NCBI GenBank assembly: GCA_016302655.1
Contig: JAEDNF010000051.1
Span: 1 to 8,831 of the forward strand
Length of the DNA: 8,831 nt
DNA from: Oscillospiraceae bacterium
GTDB taxonomy: Bacteria > Bacillota > Clostridia > Oscillospirales > Ruminococcaceae
Reading direction: 5' to 3'
Shown: positions 1-5,255 of the stretch, piece after piece
Layout of the letters: each line of letters begins with the position of its first letter
Numbering within the stretch: position 1 is the stretch's first letter
Position numbers and translations under genes: made by a program
Notes under the pieces: model-generated
What the model was told of the DNA's origin: nothing
Database searches by the model: none
What the model saw: the letters and a program-made list of their open reading frames with translations, nothing else

Positions 1-638
1 ATAACTGCTTTTTTAAGGAATGTCAGCGGAACATCAAGAATACCCGTCCAGCATATCAGGAGCACACCTATCATTATATACTGCTCATACTGCATCAGCT
101 TGAAATATGTTCTTTCCTTAAGGAAAACAAGCAAAATTCTTGAGCCGTCAAAAGGCGGTATCGGCAGCATGTTGAATACTGCAAGTGAAATATTAATTCG
201 TGCCGCCATTATAAATGCTTCGCAAACATTATTAATGACATCAGGATTACTTGCAACGAACAAGAATCCGACAAGCTTGCCTATCAGCATAAAGATATAC
301 GACAGCAGTATGTTGGATATCGGTCCTGCCGCCGCAGTTATAGCCATAAACGCTCTTGCCGATACTTTCCTACCTCTTACGGGATTAACCGGTGCGGGTT
401 TGCCCCAGCCTATGCCTACGGTAAGTATGCCTATCGTTCCCATAGGATCCCAATGTCTGATAGGATTCAGCGTAACTCTTCCCGAGCGCATTCCCGTATC
501 GTCGCCGAGCAGATATGCCATAAAGCAGTGCGAGCATTCATGTATAGGTATGGCAATAAGCAGTATTACCGCATAAGCAAAAATTGTAATAATAATTTTC
601 GGCTGATTGCCGAGTTCGTTTAATATATCAAATAACAT
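1..638 (-). CDS. Site-2 protease family (M50) intramembrane metalloprotease, 3' end outside window
   Basis: Polytopic membrane zinc protease of the M50 (S2P/rhomboid-independent intramembrane protease) family; such enzymes cleave substrates within or beside the membrane. Seen: the zinc motif HECSH at residues 33-37 at the end of the first hydrophobic segment (about 15-32), an AAAGPISN segment near 102-109 at the start of another membrane helix (about 98-129), and the second family motif NMLPIPPFDG at 156-165, whose Asp164 is the expected third zinc ligand. The reading frame is open to base 1, so 212 codons are present and the C-terminus is missing; the family is usually about 200-230 residues, so little is lost. 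The start is ATG at 636-638, preceded by GAAAGGA about seven bases upstream. It matches the short, PDZ-less bacterial S2P subgroup. Substrate unknown; no anti-sigma or pheromone gene is adjacent in the window. Confidence 0.93.
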   Translation of the reverse strand, partial: MLFDILNELGNQPKIIITIFAYAVILLIAIPIHECSHCFMAYLLGDDTGMRSGRVTLNPIRHWDPMGTIGILTVGIGWGKPAPVNPVRGRKVSARAFMAITAAAGPISNILLSYIFMLIGKLVGFLFVASNPDVINNVCEAFIMAARINISLAVFNMLPIPPFDGSRILLVFLKERTYFKLMQYEQYIMIGVLLICWTGILDVPLTFLKKAV

Positions 639-693
639 AGAAAATCCTTTCGCAAATGAAAATTACTGCAGTAAGGCAGTATATTCAAATTTT

Positions 694-722
694 ATTATAC
701 ACCATACTGACGATTTTTGCAA
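694..722 (-). promoter_or_regulatory. Putative sigma-A promoter of the site-2 protease gene
   Basis: On the minus strand TTGCAA (717-722) is followed after 17 bases by a perfect TATAAT (694-699), about 55 bases upstream of the ATG at 638. The -35 box lies in the decamer GTTGCAAAAA, which recurs at the promoter of the serine hydrolase gene (3157-3166). Confidence 0.6.
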
Positions 723-793
723 CAATTTTTTCTGTTTACGGTTTTATTCTCGGCATATTTTACCGTTTTAACAGTAAATCTACCGAAAACCAC

Positions 794-822
794 TTGACAA
801 ACAAGCTCCATTTGCATATAAT
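794..822 (+). promoter_or_regulatory. Consensus sigma-A promoter of the riboswitch-ribU unit
   Basis: TTGACA at 794-799 and TATAAT at 817-822 are both perfect consensus hexamers with the ideal 17-base spacer. Transcription should start near 829-831, a few bases before the P1 helix of the FMN riboswitch, so almost the whole leader is the aptamer. A full-strength promoter fits control exerted afterwards by riboswitch termination. Confidence 0.85.
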
Positions 823-833
823 AATACCGTAAT

Positions 834-953
834 CTGTTTCAGGGCGGAGTGAAATTCTCCACCGGTGGTAAAGTCCACGAGCCGAGCAAATACTGCAAGG
901 CCGATTCGGTGAAATTCCGAAACCGACGGTATAGTCCGGATGAAAGAATCAGA
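834..953 (+). promoter_or_regulatory. FMN riboswitch (RFN element) aptamer
   Basis: Senses flavin mononucleotide and controls riboflavin uptake. The conserved core is plain: AGGGCGGAGTGAAATTCTCC, then ACCGGTGGTAAAGTCCACGA, and a second half with GGTGAAATTCCGA, ACCGACGGTATAGTCCGGAT and GAAAG. Helices can be drawn by hand: P1 TTTC 837-840 with GAAA 942-945; P2 846-849 with 857-860; P3 865-868 with 875-878; P4 GCC 881-883 with GGC 899-901; P5 TTCGG 905-909 with CCGAA 917-921; P6 CGG 927-929 with CCG 936-938. It lies between a consensus promoter and a terminator ahead of a RibU-type gene, the usual arrangement. The outer boundaries are approximate because P1 beyond four pairs is irregular. Confidence 0.97.
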
Positions 954-960
954 AATGCTG

Positions 961-987
961 AGCCGCAAATCTATATTTTCAGCGGCT
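961..987 (+). other. Hairpin between FMN aptamer and terminator (possible part of the expression platform)
   Basis: AGCCGC 961-966 pairs with GCGGCT 982-987 around a 15-base A/T-rich loop. A competing pairing exists, GCTGA 957-961 with TCAGC 979-983. The segment sits directly after the aptamer 3' strand, where RFN-controlled leaders carry their switching structure, but I could not find by eye an upstream strand that clearly sequesters the terminator 5' arm. The role is therefore inferred. Confidence 0.4.
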
Positions 988-1012
988 GAACACTTTTGAA
1001 TTTAAAAGGAAC

Positions 1013-1043
1013 GCCCCGTAATCTTATTACGGGGTTATTTTTT
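1013..1043 (+). terminator. Riboswitch-controlled intrinsic terminator upstream of ribU
   Basis: CCCCGTAAT (1014-1022) and ATTACGGGG (1026-1034) form a perfect 9-bp stem with a three-base loop, extendable by a G-U pair, followed by TTATTTTTT. It lies about 60 bases after the FMN aptamer and 50 bases before the ribU start, so FMN-bound aptamer most likely causes premature termination here (transcriptional attenuation). Confidence 0.93.
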
Positions 1044-1077
1044 GGCTATGGCTGAAAGTCACCTTTGAAGCAGATAT

Positions 1078-1084
1078 AGAAAGG
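1078..1084 (+). promoter_or_regulatory. Ribosome binding site that fixes the ribU start
   Basis: AGAAAGG directly abuts an ATG at 1085, which is too close to be used, and lies nine bases before the ATG at 1094. The downstream ATG is therefore the better start. Confidence 0.75.
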
Positions 1085-1093
1085 ATGATTTTT

Positions 1094-1759
1094 ATGCAGA
1101 CACAAACTAACAAAAACCTAAGACTTCTGTTTGATACGAGAAAACTCGTATTCACGGCGCTTTTAGCGGCTGTTGCTTCGGTGCTTATGCTGTTCAGCTT
1201 TAAGATACCGATAATGCCGAGCTTCATTTCCTTCGATTTTTCGGATTTTCCGGCTGTTATGGCTTCGCTTACAATGGGACCTATAGCAGGAGTATTCGTT
1301 TGTCTTGTCAAGAATATTATCAATCTGTTTTCAAGTATGACAGGCGGCGTAGGCGAGCTTTCAAACTTCATCTTAAGCTGCTGCCTTGTTATCCCTGCAG
1401 GAATAATAGGCAGAAAGATAAACACATATAAAGGCGCTATCATCGGATGCGTTATCGGAAGCGTTATTATGGCTCTGCTCAGCATAGTGTCCAATTATTT
1501 TTTAGTATATCCCATCTATGAAAATATAATGCCTATCGAAGCTATAATCAATATGTACAAGGAGATAAATCCGAATGTAAACGGCCTTCTTGACTGCCTT
1601 ATAGTATTCAACTGTCCGTTCACGCTTGTTAAAGGTCTTGTTGCTTCGGCTTTGTGTATGCCGCTATACAAGGCGCTTCGCCCCGTGTTCAATTCATATT
1701 ACAGGCAAGGACGCCAGTCAGTGAGCGCCAAAAGTTCGGCACGGCATGGATGCCGGTAA
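1094..1759 (+). CDS. ribU: Riboflavin ECF transporter substrate-binding (S) component, RibU-like
   Basis: Membrane S component that binds riboflavin and works with the shared ECF energising module (EcfT plus two ATPases, not encoded here). Seen: a hydrophobic protein with about six potential membrane segments and RibU-type motifs, DFSDFPA at residues 48-54, MGPIAGV at 61-67, LVKNIINLF at 71-79 and TGGVGELSNF at 83-92. The FMN riboswitch directly upstream supports flavin specificity independently. Start chosen at ATG 1094 because AGAAAGG lies nine bases upstream; an in-frame ATG at 1085 would add three residues but abuts the Shine-Dalgarno. The final ~18 residues after LYKALRPVFNSYY are polar and Ser/Arg-rich (GRQSVSAKSSARHGCR), unlike the hydrophobic body, and are encoded by the GC-richer repeat-like segment starting near 1703. 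The natural C-terminus therefore appears to have been replaced or extended. A terminator follows at 1891-1920. Confidence 0.93.
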   Translation: MQTQTNKNLRLLFDTRKLVFTALLAAVASVLMLFSFKIPIMPSFISFDFSDFPAVMASLTMGPIAGVFVCLVKNIINLFSSMTGGVGELSNFILSCCLVIPAGIIGRKINTYKGAIIGCVIGSVIMALLSIVSNYFLVYPIYENIMPIEAIINMYKEINPNVNGLLDCLIVFNCPFTLVKGLVASALCMPLYKALRPVFNSYYRQGRQSVSAKSSARHGCR

Positions 1760-1850
1760 GCGGACAAGTCCAAAGCGCGTTAGAATAACGCACCCAAAGT
1801 GTCCACAAAGGATAGCCGCTCCAAAGAGCACTCGCAAAGGGATAGAGATT
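1703..1850 (+). repeat. Candidate dispersed repeat: hairpin-rich segment overlapping the ribU 3' end
   Basis: By hand count 1701-1850 is about 54% G+C, above the neighbouring DNA. It is packed with short dyads: CGGCA-TGGA-TGCCG (about 1742-1755), GGAC-AA-GTCC (1762-1771), a clear GCGTTA-GAA-TAACGC hairpin (1777-1791) and GCTC-CAAA-GAGC (1818-1829). The pentamer CAAAG occurs five times in 69 bases (1771, 1795, 1806, 1822, 1835), several of them in the loop of a mini-hairpin. It supplies the last ~18 codons of ribU and its stop codon, then continues to the edge of the A/T-rich segment before the terminator. No terminal inverted repeats or target-site duplication were found. Calling it a repeat is an inference from composition and structure, because no second copy is in the window. 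Confidence 0.4.
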
Positions 1851-1890
1851 TTTCTCAACTTTTTAATGATATAGACTTTTTTGACAAGCT

Positions 1891-1920
1891 GAGAGCAGGT
1901 GAAATGCCTGCTCTTCTTTT
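1891..1920 (+). terminator. Intrinsic terminator of ribU
   Basis: AGAGCAGG (1892-1899) pairs with CCTGCTCT (1907-1914) around a seven-base loop, followed by TTCTTTTT. It ends just before the stop codon of the convergent serine hydrolase gene at 1925. The minus strand lacks a good U-tract after the hairpin, so it is mainly a plus-strand terminator. Confidence 0.88.
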
Positions 1921-1924
1921 TGTG

Positions 1925-3106
1925 TTATCTGTCAAGCGCCGCATACATCGCTTGTTTCAGCGTTCTTATCGGTCTTATTCCGTTTCCTCCGCAGACTTGT
2001 ATAAAATACATAAATGTAAGGTTATTTTCCGGATCGTTGCAGAAATAGTTTCCTGTCCAGCCGTCCCAGCCGTACTCGCCCTTACAACCTACGGTTGTTA
2101 TTTCGGGATGTAGGAGCGTTCTCATAAGTCCGCCGTAGCCATAACCTATGCAGGAATCCCAGTTAAATGTTTGCATCTGCTGCTCGGTAATAATATTATG
2201 CGTTATCAGCTGAGCCGCTTTTCTGCTGATTATTCTGACGCCGTTATATTCGCCGCCGTTAAGGAGCATCTGTGCAAATTTTTCATAGTCGTTTACTGTA
2301 GATACAAGTCCTGCTCCGCCTATCTCAAATTCAGGGCGTTTTGTGTATTTATATACAAGGCCTAAGTGTTGCCAGTCGCAGGGAGCAAGCTTTCCGTCTT
2401 CTCCTCTAATGTAAATCTCAGCAAAGCGGTCACGCTTATCTTCGGGTACATAAAAGTCGGTATCGTTCATTCCAAGAGGCGTAAAAATCTCACTTTTAAG
2501 AAAATCGCCGTATCTCTTTTTGCTGACTACTTCTACTACTGCGCCCAGTACATCGGCACAGACGCTGTAGTTCCAGCAGGTGCCCGGCTGTGCAAACAGC
2601 GGTATTTTACCCATTTCGTTGCACATCTCGACTGTAGAATATGTTCCGTCGCCCGAAAATGCTCTTCTGTAGTATTCGTCAAACAGATCCGCCATTTTAT
2701 CACCGGAAGGATTGATATTCCTGTCGGGATACATAAGTCCTGCCGTCATAGTCAGCAGATCAATGATTTTTACCTCACGGTTTGCAGGCACTATACCGTC
2801 TTTGGTTTCTACCATCTGATTATTGAAGCCGTCAAGATACCAGCAGACGCTGTCGTTAAGGTCAATAAGACCTCTGTCATAAAGTATCATGGCGGCAACT
2901 GCGGTAACGGGCTTTGTCATACTGTAAAGACGGTATATGGTGTTGTCGGAAACGCTGATGCCTCTCGCCTTGTCAGCCATACCGAAGCATTTGTCGTATA
3001 AACGAACACCGTCCTTGATTATTCTTAAATGACCGCCGGGAATCATTCCGCAGTCTACCTGAGATTGCATCATTTCGTCAAGACGGTAAAATCTGTTGTT
3101 TTCCAT
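1925..3106 (-). CDS. Serine hydrolase, class C beta-lactamase-related family
   Basis: A 393-residue enzyme of the beta-lactamase/transpeptidase-like fold (COG1680; relatives include PBP4*-like carboxypeptidases and EstB-type esterases). Seen: catalytic SMTK (SxxK) at residues 62-65 in LYSMTKPVTAVAAMIL, the YSV triad (YxN-like position) at 180-182 in GTCWNYSVCADVLG, GGAGLVSTVNDYEKFAQML in the second half, and GEYGWDGWTGNYF from 343, the position of the third active-site element in esterase-like members. There is no signal peptide or membrane anchor, so it is probably cytoplasmic and more likely an esterase/amidase than a cell-wall enzyme or a resistance beta-lactamase; the substrate cannot be told from sequence. 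The start ATG 3106 has AGGAG five bases upstream. It appears monocistronic, with a promoter at 3137-3165, and is convergent with ribU. Confidence 0.92.
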   Translation of the reverse strand: MENNRFYRLDEMMQSQVDCGMIPGGHLRIIKDGVRLYDKCFGMADKARGISVSDNTIYRLYSMTKPVTAVAAMILYDRGLIDLNDSVCWYLDGFNNQMVETKDGIVPANREVKIIDLLTMTAGLMYPDRNINPSGDKMADLFDEYYRRAFSGDGTYSTVEMCNEMGKIPLFAQPGTCWNYSVCADVLGAVVEVVSKKRYGDFLKSEIFTPLGMNDTDFYVPEDKRDRFAEIYIRGEDGKLAPCDWQHLGLVYKYTKRPEFEIGGAGLVSTVNDYEKFAQMLLNGGEYNGVRIISRKAAQLITHNIITEQQMQTFNWDSCIGYGYGGLMRTLLHPEITTVGCKGEYGWDGWTGNYFCNDPENNLTFMYFIQVCGGNGIRPIRTLKQAMYAALDR

Positions 3107-3136
3107 AGTAACTCCTGTTTGTAATGTTATATTCTG

Positions 3137-3165
3137 ATTTTAGCATATTTCCGCTGTTTTTGCAA
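3137..3165 (-). promoter_or_regulatory. Putative promoter of the serine hydrolase gene
   Basis: On the minus strand TTGCAA (3160-3165) and TAAAAT (3137-3142) are separated by 17 bases, and TGC precedes the -10 box (extended -10). The -35 box lies in the same decamer GTTGCAAAAA found at the site-2 protease promoter. It begins directly after the terminator of the upstream lipoprotein gene. Confidence 0.6.
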
Positions 3166-3167
3166 CG

Positions 3168-3202
3168 GAAAACAGAAAGCCCACAACAAAAAGTTGTGAG
3201 CT
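3168..3202 (-). terminator. Intrinsic terminator of the lipoprotein gene
   Basis: Read on the minus strand, AGCTCACAAC (3202-3193) pairs over ten positions (one G-U) with GTTGTGGGCT (3187-3178) around a TTTTT loop, followed by TTCTGTTTTCC. It lies 15 bases after the lipoprotein stop codon and separates that gene from the serine hydrolase promoter. Confidence 0.85.
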
Positions 3203-3216
3203 ATTATTGCTTATAT

Positions 3217-3888
3217 TTACTGTATTTCAAGCGAATCTATTACACCTGCGATAAGGTCGGGAAATTCTCCGTCATCCGTAGATTGTGTGAACGAGAAGCA
3301 GTAAGCGTCTTCTCCCGACTGAATCATATACTGGGTTATAGTAGTCTGTCTTGTTACCTGTGATACCATACCGGTAAGCTGCATATATACTGCGCTTTTT
3401 CCTGCTATTTCGGTATGCTCAAAGGCAACCAGCTTGAAATTTTCCATTGTTGCGGAATATGTCGCAGTCATCTGATCCGAGGTGACTTCTTCTAACGGGC
3501 TGTCTGTTTTGCTTACAACAAGGTTGAACTTATTGTCATTGTATTCATCTTCATCGGCAAACTGATATGCTATAGCCATACTTGCAAGCTTCCAGCCTTC
3601 CGGCATAGCAAACGAGAGCTTTCCGTTAGGCAAAGAAAACTTTCCGTCTTTGACCGGCTCATACTTTACGGTAGATTCTACCGTGCTTGAATCTGTCGGG
3701 GATGTAGTATCGGAAGAACTATCCGAAGAAGAATCCGTAACCGATGAATTTTCATCGGAAGTTACAGATGAAGTTCCGTTGTTGCTTTGCGAATCAGATG
3801 AAGTATTATTTGCGGTGCACGCCGCAAGCGAAAGCGCTATTATAACCGCTGACAAAGCGGCTGAAATTTTTATGTATTTCTTTGCCAT
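3217..3888 (-). CDS. Lipoprotein with Ser/Thr/Asp-rich linker and PsbP/DcrB-like domain
   Basis: A 223-residue secreted, lipid-anchored protein of unknown function. Seen: MAKKYIK charged n-region, hydrophobic core 8-20, and lipobox LAAC at 21-24 predicting lipidation of Cys24. Residues 25-74 are a low-complexity Ser/Thr/Asn/Asp tether with Asp-Ser-Ser runs. Residues ~75-223 form a compact domain beginning with GKLSFAMPEGWK and ending in DLIAGVIDSLEI; this pattern (Pro-Gly-Trp near the start, a central IAGKSAVYMQL strand, a C-terminal helix ending in SLEI) resembles the PsbP/DcrB (DUF1795) family. That family assignment is by eye. The start ATG 3888 has GAAAGGA eight bases upstream. It has its own promoter (3928-3956) and terminator, and is divergent from the DtxR/MntR-type regulator gene, which makes regulation by it possible but unproven. 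Confidence 0.85.
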   Translation of the reverse strand: MAKKYIKISAALSAVIIALSLAACTANNTSSDSQSNNGTSSVTSDENSSVTDSSSDSSSDTTSPTDSSTVESTVKYEPVKDGKFSLPNGKLSFAMPEGWKLASMAIAYQFADEDEYNDNKFNLVVSKTDSPLEEVTSDQMTATYSATMENFKLVAFEHTEIAGKSAVYMQLTGMVSQVTRQTTITQYMIQSGEDAYCFSFTQSTDDGEFPDLIAGVIDSLEIQ

Positions 3889-3927
3889 ATTCGTTTCCTT
3901 TCAAATCCGCCGGGAATTTATATGTGT

Positions 3928-3956
3928 ATTTTATCACAAAGGTTAAAAAAAGTCAA
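3928..3956 (-). promoter_or_regulatory. Putative promoter of the lipoprotein gene
   Basis: On the minus strand TTGACT (3951-3956), a 17-base T-rich spacer and TAAAAT (3928-3933); the start codon lies 40 bases downstream. Strong match to sigma-A consensus (five of six in each box). Confidence 0.7.
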
Positions 3957-3965
3957 TTATAAAGG

Positions 3966-3989
3966 CAAATGTGAAAGAAATTTCATTTG
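3966..3989. promoter_or_regulatory. Imperfect palindrome between the lipoprotein and DtxR-type genes (candidate operator)
   Basis: CAAATG (3966-3971) and CATTTG (3984-3989) are inverted copies, with further inverted AAA/TTT inside, giving nine pairs around a two-base bulge and GAAA. It lies about ten bases upstream of the lipoprotein -35 box and 32 bases upstream of the regulator -35 box. A T-run follows on the plus strand, so a weak terminator-like hairpin is an alternative reading. No protein partner is proven. Confidence 0.3.
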
Positions 3990-4021
3990 TTTTTCTCACG
4001 GCTTTTATTATCGGTAAACAC

Positions 4022-4050
4022 TTGAAAATCTCGGCTTTTCATGTTATACT
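4022..4050 (+). promoter_or_regulatory. Promoter of the DtxR/MntR-family regulator gene
   Basis: TTGAAA (4022-4027), a 17-base spacer and TATACT (4045-4050), with TG at 4042-4043 forming an extended -10. It lies about 35 bases before the start codon. Confidence 0.72.
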
Positions 4051-4084
4051 AAAAAAACCGTATTTACAGAAAGGGTGAAACGAT

Positions 4085-4450
4085 ATGCAGATTCACGAAT
4101 CGGCAGAGGACTATCTCGAATCAATACTTATTCTTAAAAATAAGTCGGGCAGTGTCAGATCGATAGATATAGTAAACTATTTTGATTATTCAAAACCGAG
4201 CATAAGCATAGCAATAAAAAACCTGCGTATAAACGGATATGTAACGGTTGACGAGAAAGGCTATATTGAGCTAACCGAAAAGGGAAGTGAGATAGCCGAA
4301 AGAGTATATGAGCGTCACACATTGCTTACAAAGTGGCTTGTTGCACTCGGTGTTGATGAAATTACAGCGGCAAAGGATGCCTGCCGTATAGAGCATATCA
4401 TCAGCGACAGCAGTTTTGAAGCTATCAAGAAGCATATCAAAGGTAAATAA
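4085..4450 (+). CDS. Metal-dependent transcriptional regulator, DtxR/MntR family (two-domain)
   Basis: Cytoplasmic repressor expected to sense Mn(II) or Fe(II) and bind DNA as a dimer. Seen: an N-terminal winged helix (about residues 5-65; recognition helix around KPSISIAIKNLRINGY) and a helical metal-binding/dimerisation domain (about 68-121). At 121 residues it lacks the SH3-like third domain of DtxR/IdeR, like the 142-residue MntR. Ligand positions can be aligned by eye: Asp9 and Glu12 correspond to MntR Asp8 and Glu11; His78 to MntR His77; Glu103/His104 to MntR Glu102/His103. The position of MntR Glu99 is Cys100 in DACRIEH, as in DtxR (Cys102-x-x-Glu105-His106). The site is thus a mixture of MntR and DtxR types, so the metal cannot be named. 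Start ATG 4085 follows GAAAGGGTG at nine bases. Single gene with own promoter and terminator; no metal transporter is adjacent. Confidence 0.92.
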   Translation: MQIHESAEDYLESILILKNKSGSVRSIDIVNYFDYSKPSISIAIKNLRINGYVTVDEKGYIELTEKGSEIAERVYERHTLLTKWLVALGVDEITAAKDACRIEHIISDSSFEAIKKHIKGK

Positions 4451-4463
4451 GTATATAAGAAAC

Positions 4464-4497
4464 AGATTCCGCCGATTATTCAGCGGAATCTTTTTTA
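4464..4497 (+). terminator. Intrinsic terminator after the DtxR/MntR-type gene, probably bidirectional
   Basis: GATTCCGC (4465-4472) pairs with GCGGAATC (4483-4490), extended by an A-T pair, with a ten-base loop and TTTTTT at 4491-4496. Its T-run overlaps the stop codon of the convergent DUF2461 gene. On the minus strand the hairpin is followed by a weaker TGTTTCTTATA tract, so it may serve both genes. Confidence 0.88.
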
Positions 4498-5157
4498 TTC
4501 TTCGCTTTTCATTGCTTTGTGCAAAAATCTTGCAAGCGGATAAAGCTCTCTGAAGTCATTGAGGATAAGCTCCAAAAGACTGCGGTCGAACACCGTCTTA
4601 TCATCATAAGTGAAAGCTCTGAAGCAATTGAAGTTTTTTCTGTTGTACCACTCGTCGATAACCGGTGATATTTCTCCCTTTTTACGCTTGTAAAAATCGC
4701 CTTCAAGAGTCATTATGCCTTTTTTGCCGAAATCTTTCGCCAGCTTTTCAAATTCTTTTCTGTTATCGTCGATGGCGTTTCTGAGATTCTGCATTGATAC
4801 GGCAGTTGCACTCCAGGTGCCCATTCCGTAGCTCCAACCCTCGCAGGTAAGCTCAAAGTAGAAGGCAGGCAGAGCCCACCATTCTCTAATAGGTTCTTTG
4901 AATGTAAACCAGAAATTATCTCTGTACGGATATGCGTGAGGAAATCTTGCGTCTTTGGCAAGTCTTGAAACAGAGCTTACAGTATTGTATCCGATTTCCT
5001 TACAAAAATCGCAGTATAGCTCATCACAAAGAGCTTTCATTGGCTTTGCAAGATGTTCCTTATAATCATCTTTATGCTCGTCATACCAGCTTTTATTGTT
5101 GTTAAGCCGTATGCCCCAAAGAAAATCTATTGTTTGCTGTGAAAATCCTTCAAACAT
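4495..5157 (-). CDS. DUF2461 family protein
   Basis: A 220-residue soluble protein of the DUF2461 (TIGR02453) family, whose biochemical function is not established. Seen: the N-terminal signature FEGFSQQTIDFLWGIRLNNN followed by KSWYDEHKDDY (about residues 2-31), the central RLAKDARFPHAYPYRDNFWF (Arg-x-x-x-Asp-x-Arg-Phe-x-x-x-x-Pro-Tyr pattern), then Trp- and Tyr-rich strands (WSYGMGTWSA) and the later NLRNAIDDN helix. The length matches the family. No signal peptide or membrane segment. Start ATG 5157 has GAAAGGA six bases upstream. It is divergent from tspO; I could not identify a convincing promoter for it in the 98-base gap. Convergent with the DtxR/MntR-type gene, with the stop codon inside the shared terminator. 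Confidence 0.9.
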   Translation of the reverse strand: MFEGFSQQTIDFLWGIRLNNNKSWYDEHKDDYKEHLAKPMKALCDELYCDFCKEIGYNTVSSVSRLAKDARFPHAYPYRDNFWFTFKEPIREWWALPAFYFELTCEGWSYGMGTWSATAVSMQNLRNAIDDNRKEFEKLAKDFGKKGIMTLEGDFYKRKKGEISPVIDEWYNRKNFNCFRAFTYDDKTVFDRSLLELILNDFRELYPLARFLHKAMKSEE

Positions 5158-5227
5158 TTTTAATCCTTTCGTGATAAATATTCAGCCTTTAACCGAATAT
5201 AATAAAGTGTGTATTTTCCCTATCGTT

Positions 5228-5233
5228 TATAAT
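5228..5233 (+). promoter_or_regulatory. Possible -10 box of tspO
   Basis: A perfect TATAAT lies 22 bases before the start codon, but no recognisable -35 hexamer stands 16-18 bases upstream and the leader would be only about 16 bases. Weak support. Confidence 0.25.
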
Positions 5234-5255
5234 TTAGAAGAAAAGAAGTGATATT

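Noticed and set aside
780..968. Minus-strand open frame of 62 residues over the leader
   Set aside because: It is antisense to the FMN riboswitch; the conservation there is explained by RNA structure, and there is no ribosome binding site.
827..1032. Direct repeat CCGTAATCT at 827-835 and 1016-1024, so the upstream copy could pair with the terminator 3' arm as an antiterminator
   Set aside because: The predicted transcription start is about 829-831, so only three to five of these bases would be in the RNA; too short to compete with a 9-bp terminator stem.
1027..1494. Minus-strand open frame of 155 residues
   Set aside because: Antisense shadow of ribU, which has clear family motifs, a ribosome binding site and a riboswitch on the plus strand.
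1799..2113. Plus-strand GTG-started frame of 104 residues
   Set aside because: It begins inside the repeat-like segment, crosses the ribU terminator hairpin and then runs antisense to the serine hydrolase; no ribosome binding site.
2366..3001. Long plus-strand frame of 211 residues
   Set aside because: Complement of the serine hydrolase; Cys/Tyr/Val-rich composition typical of an antisense shadow, while the minus strand carries SxxK and Y-S-V motifs.
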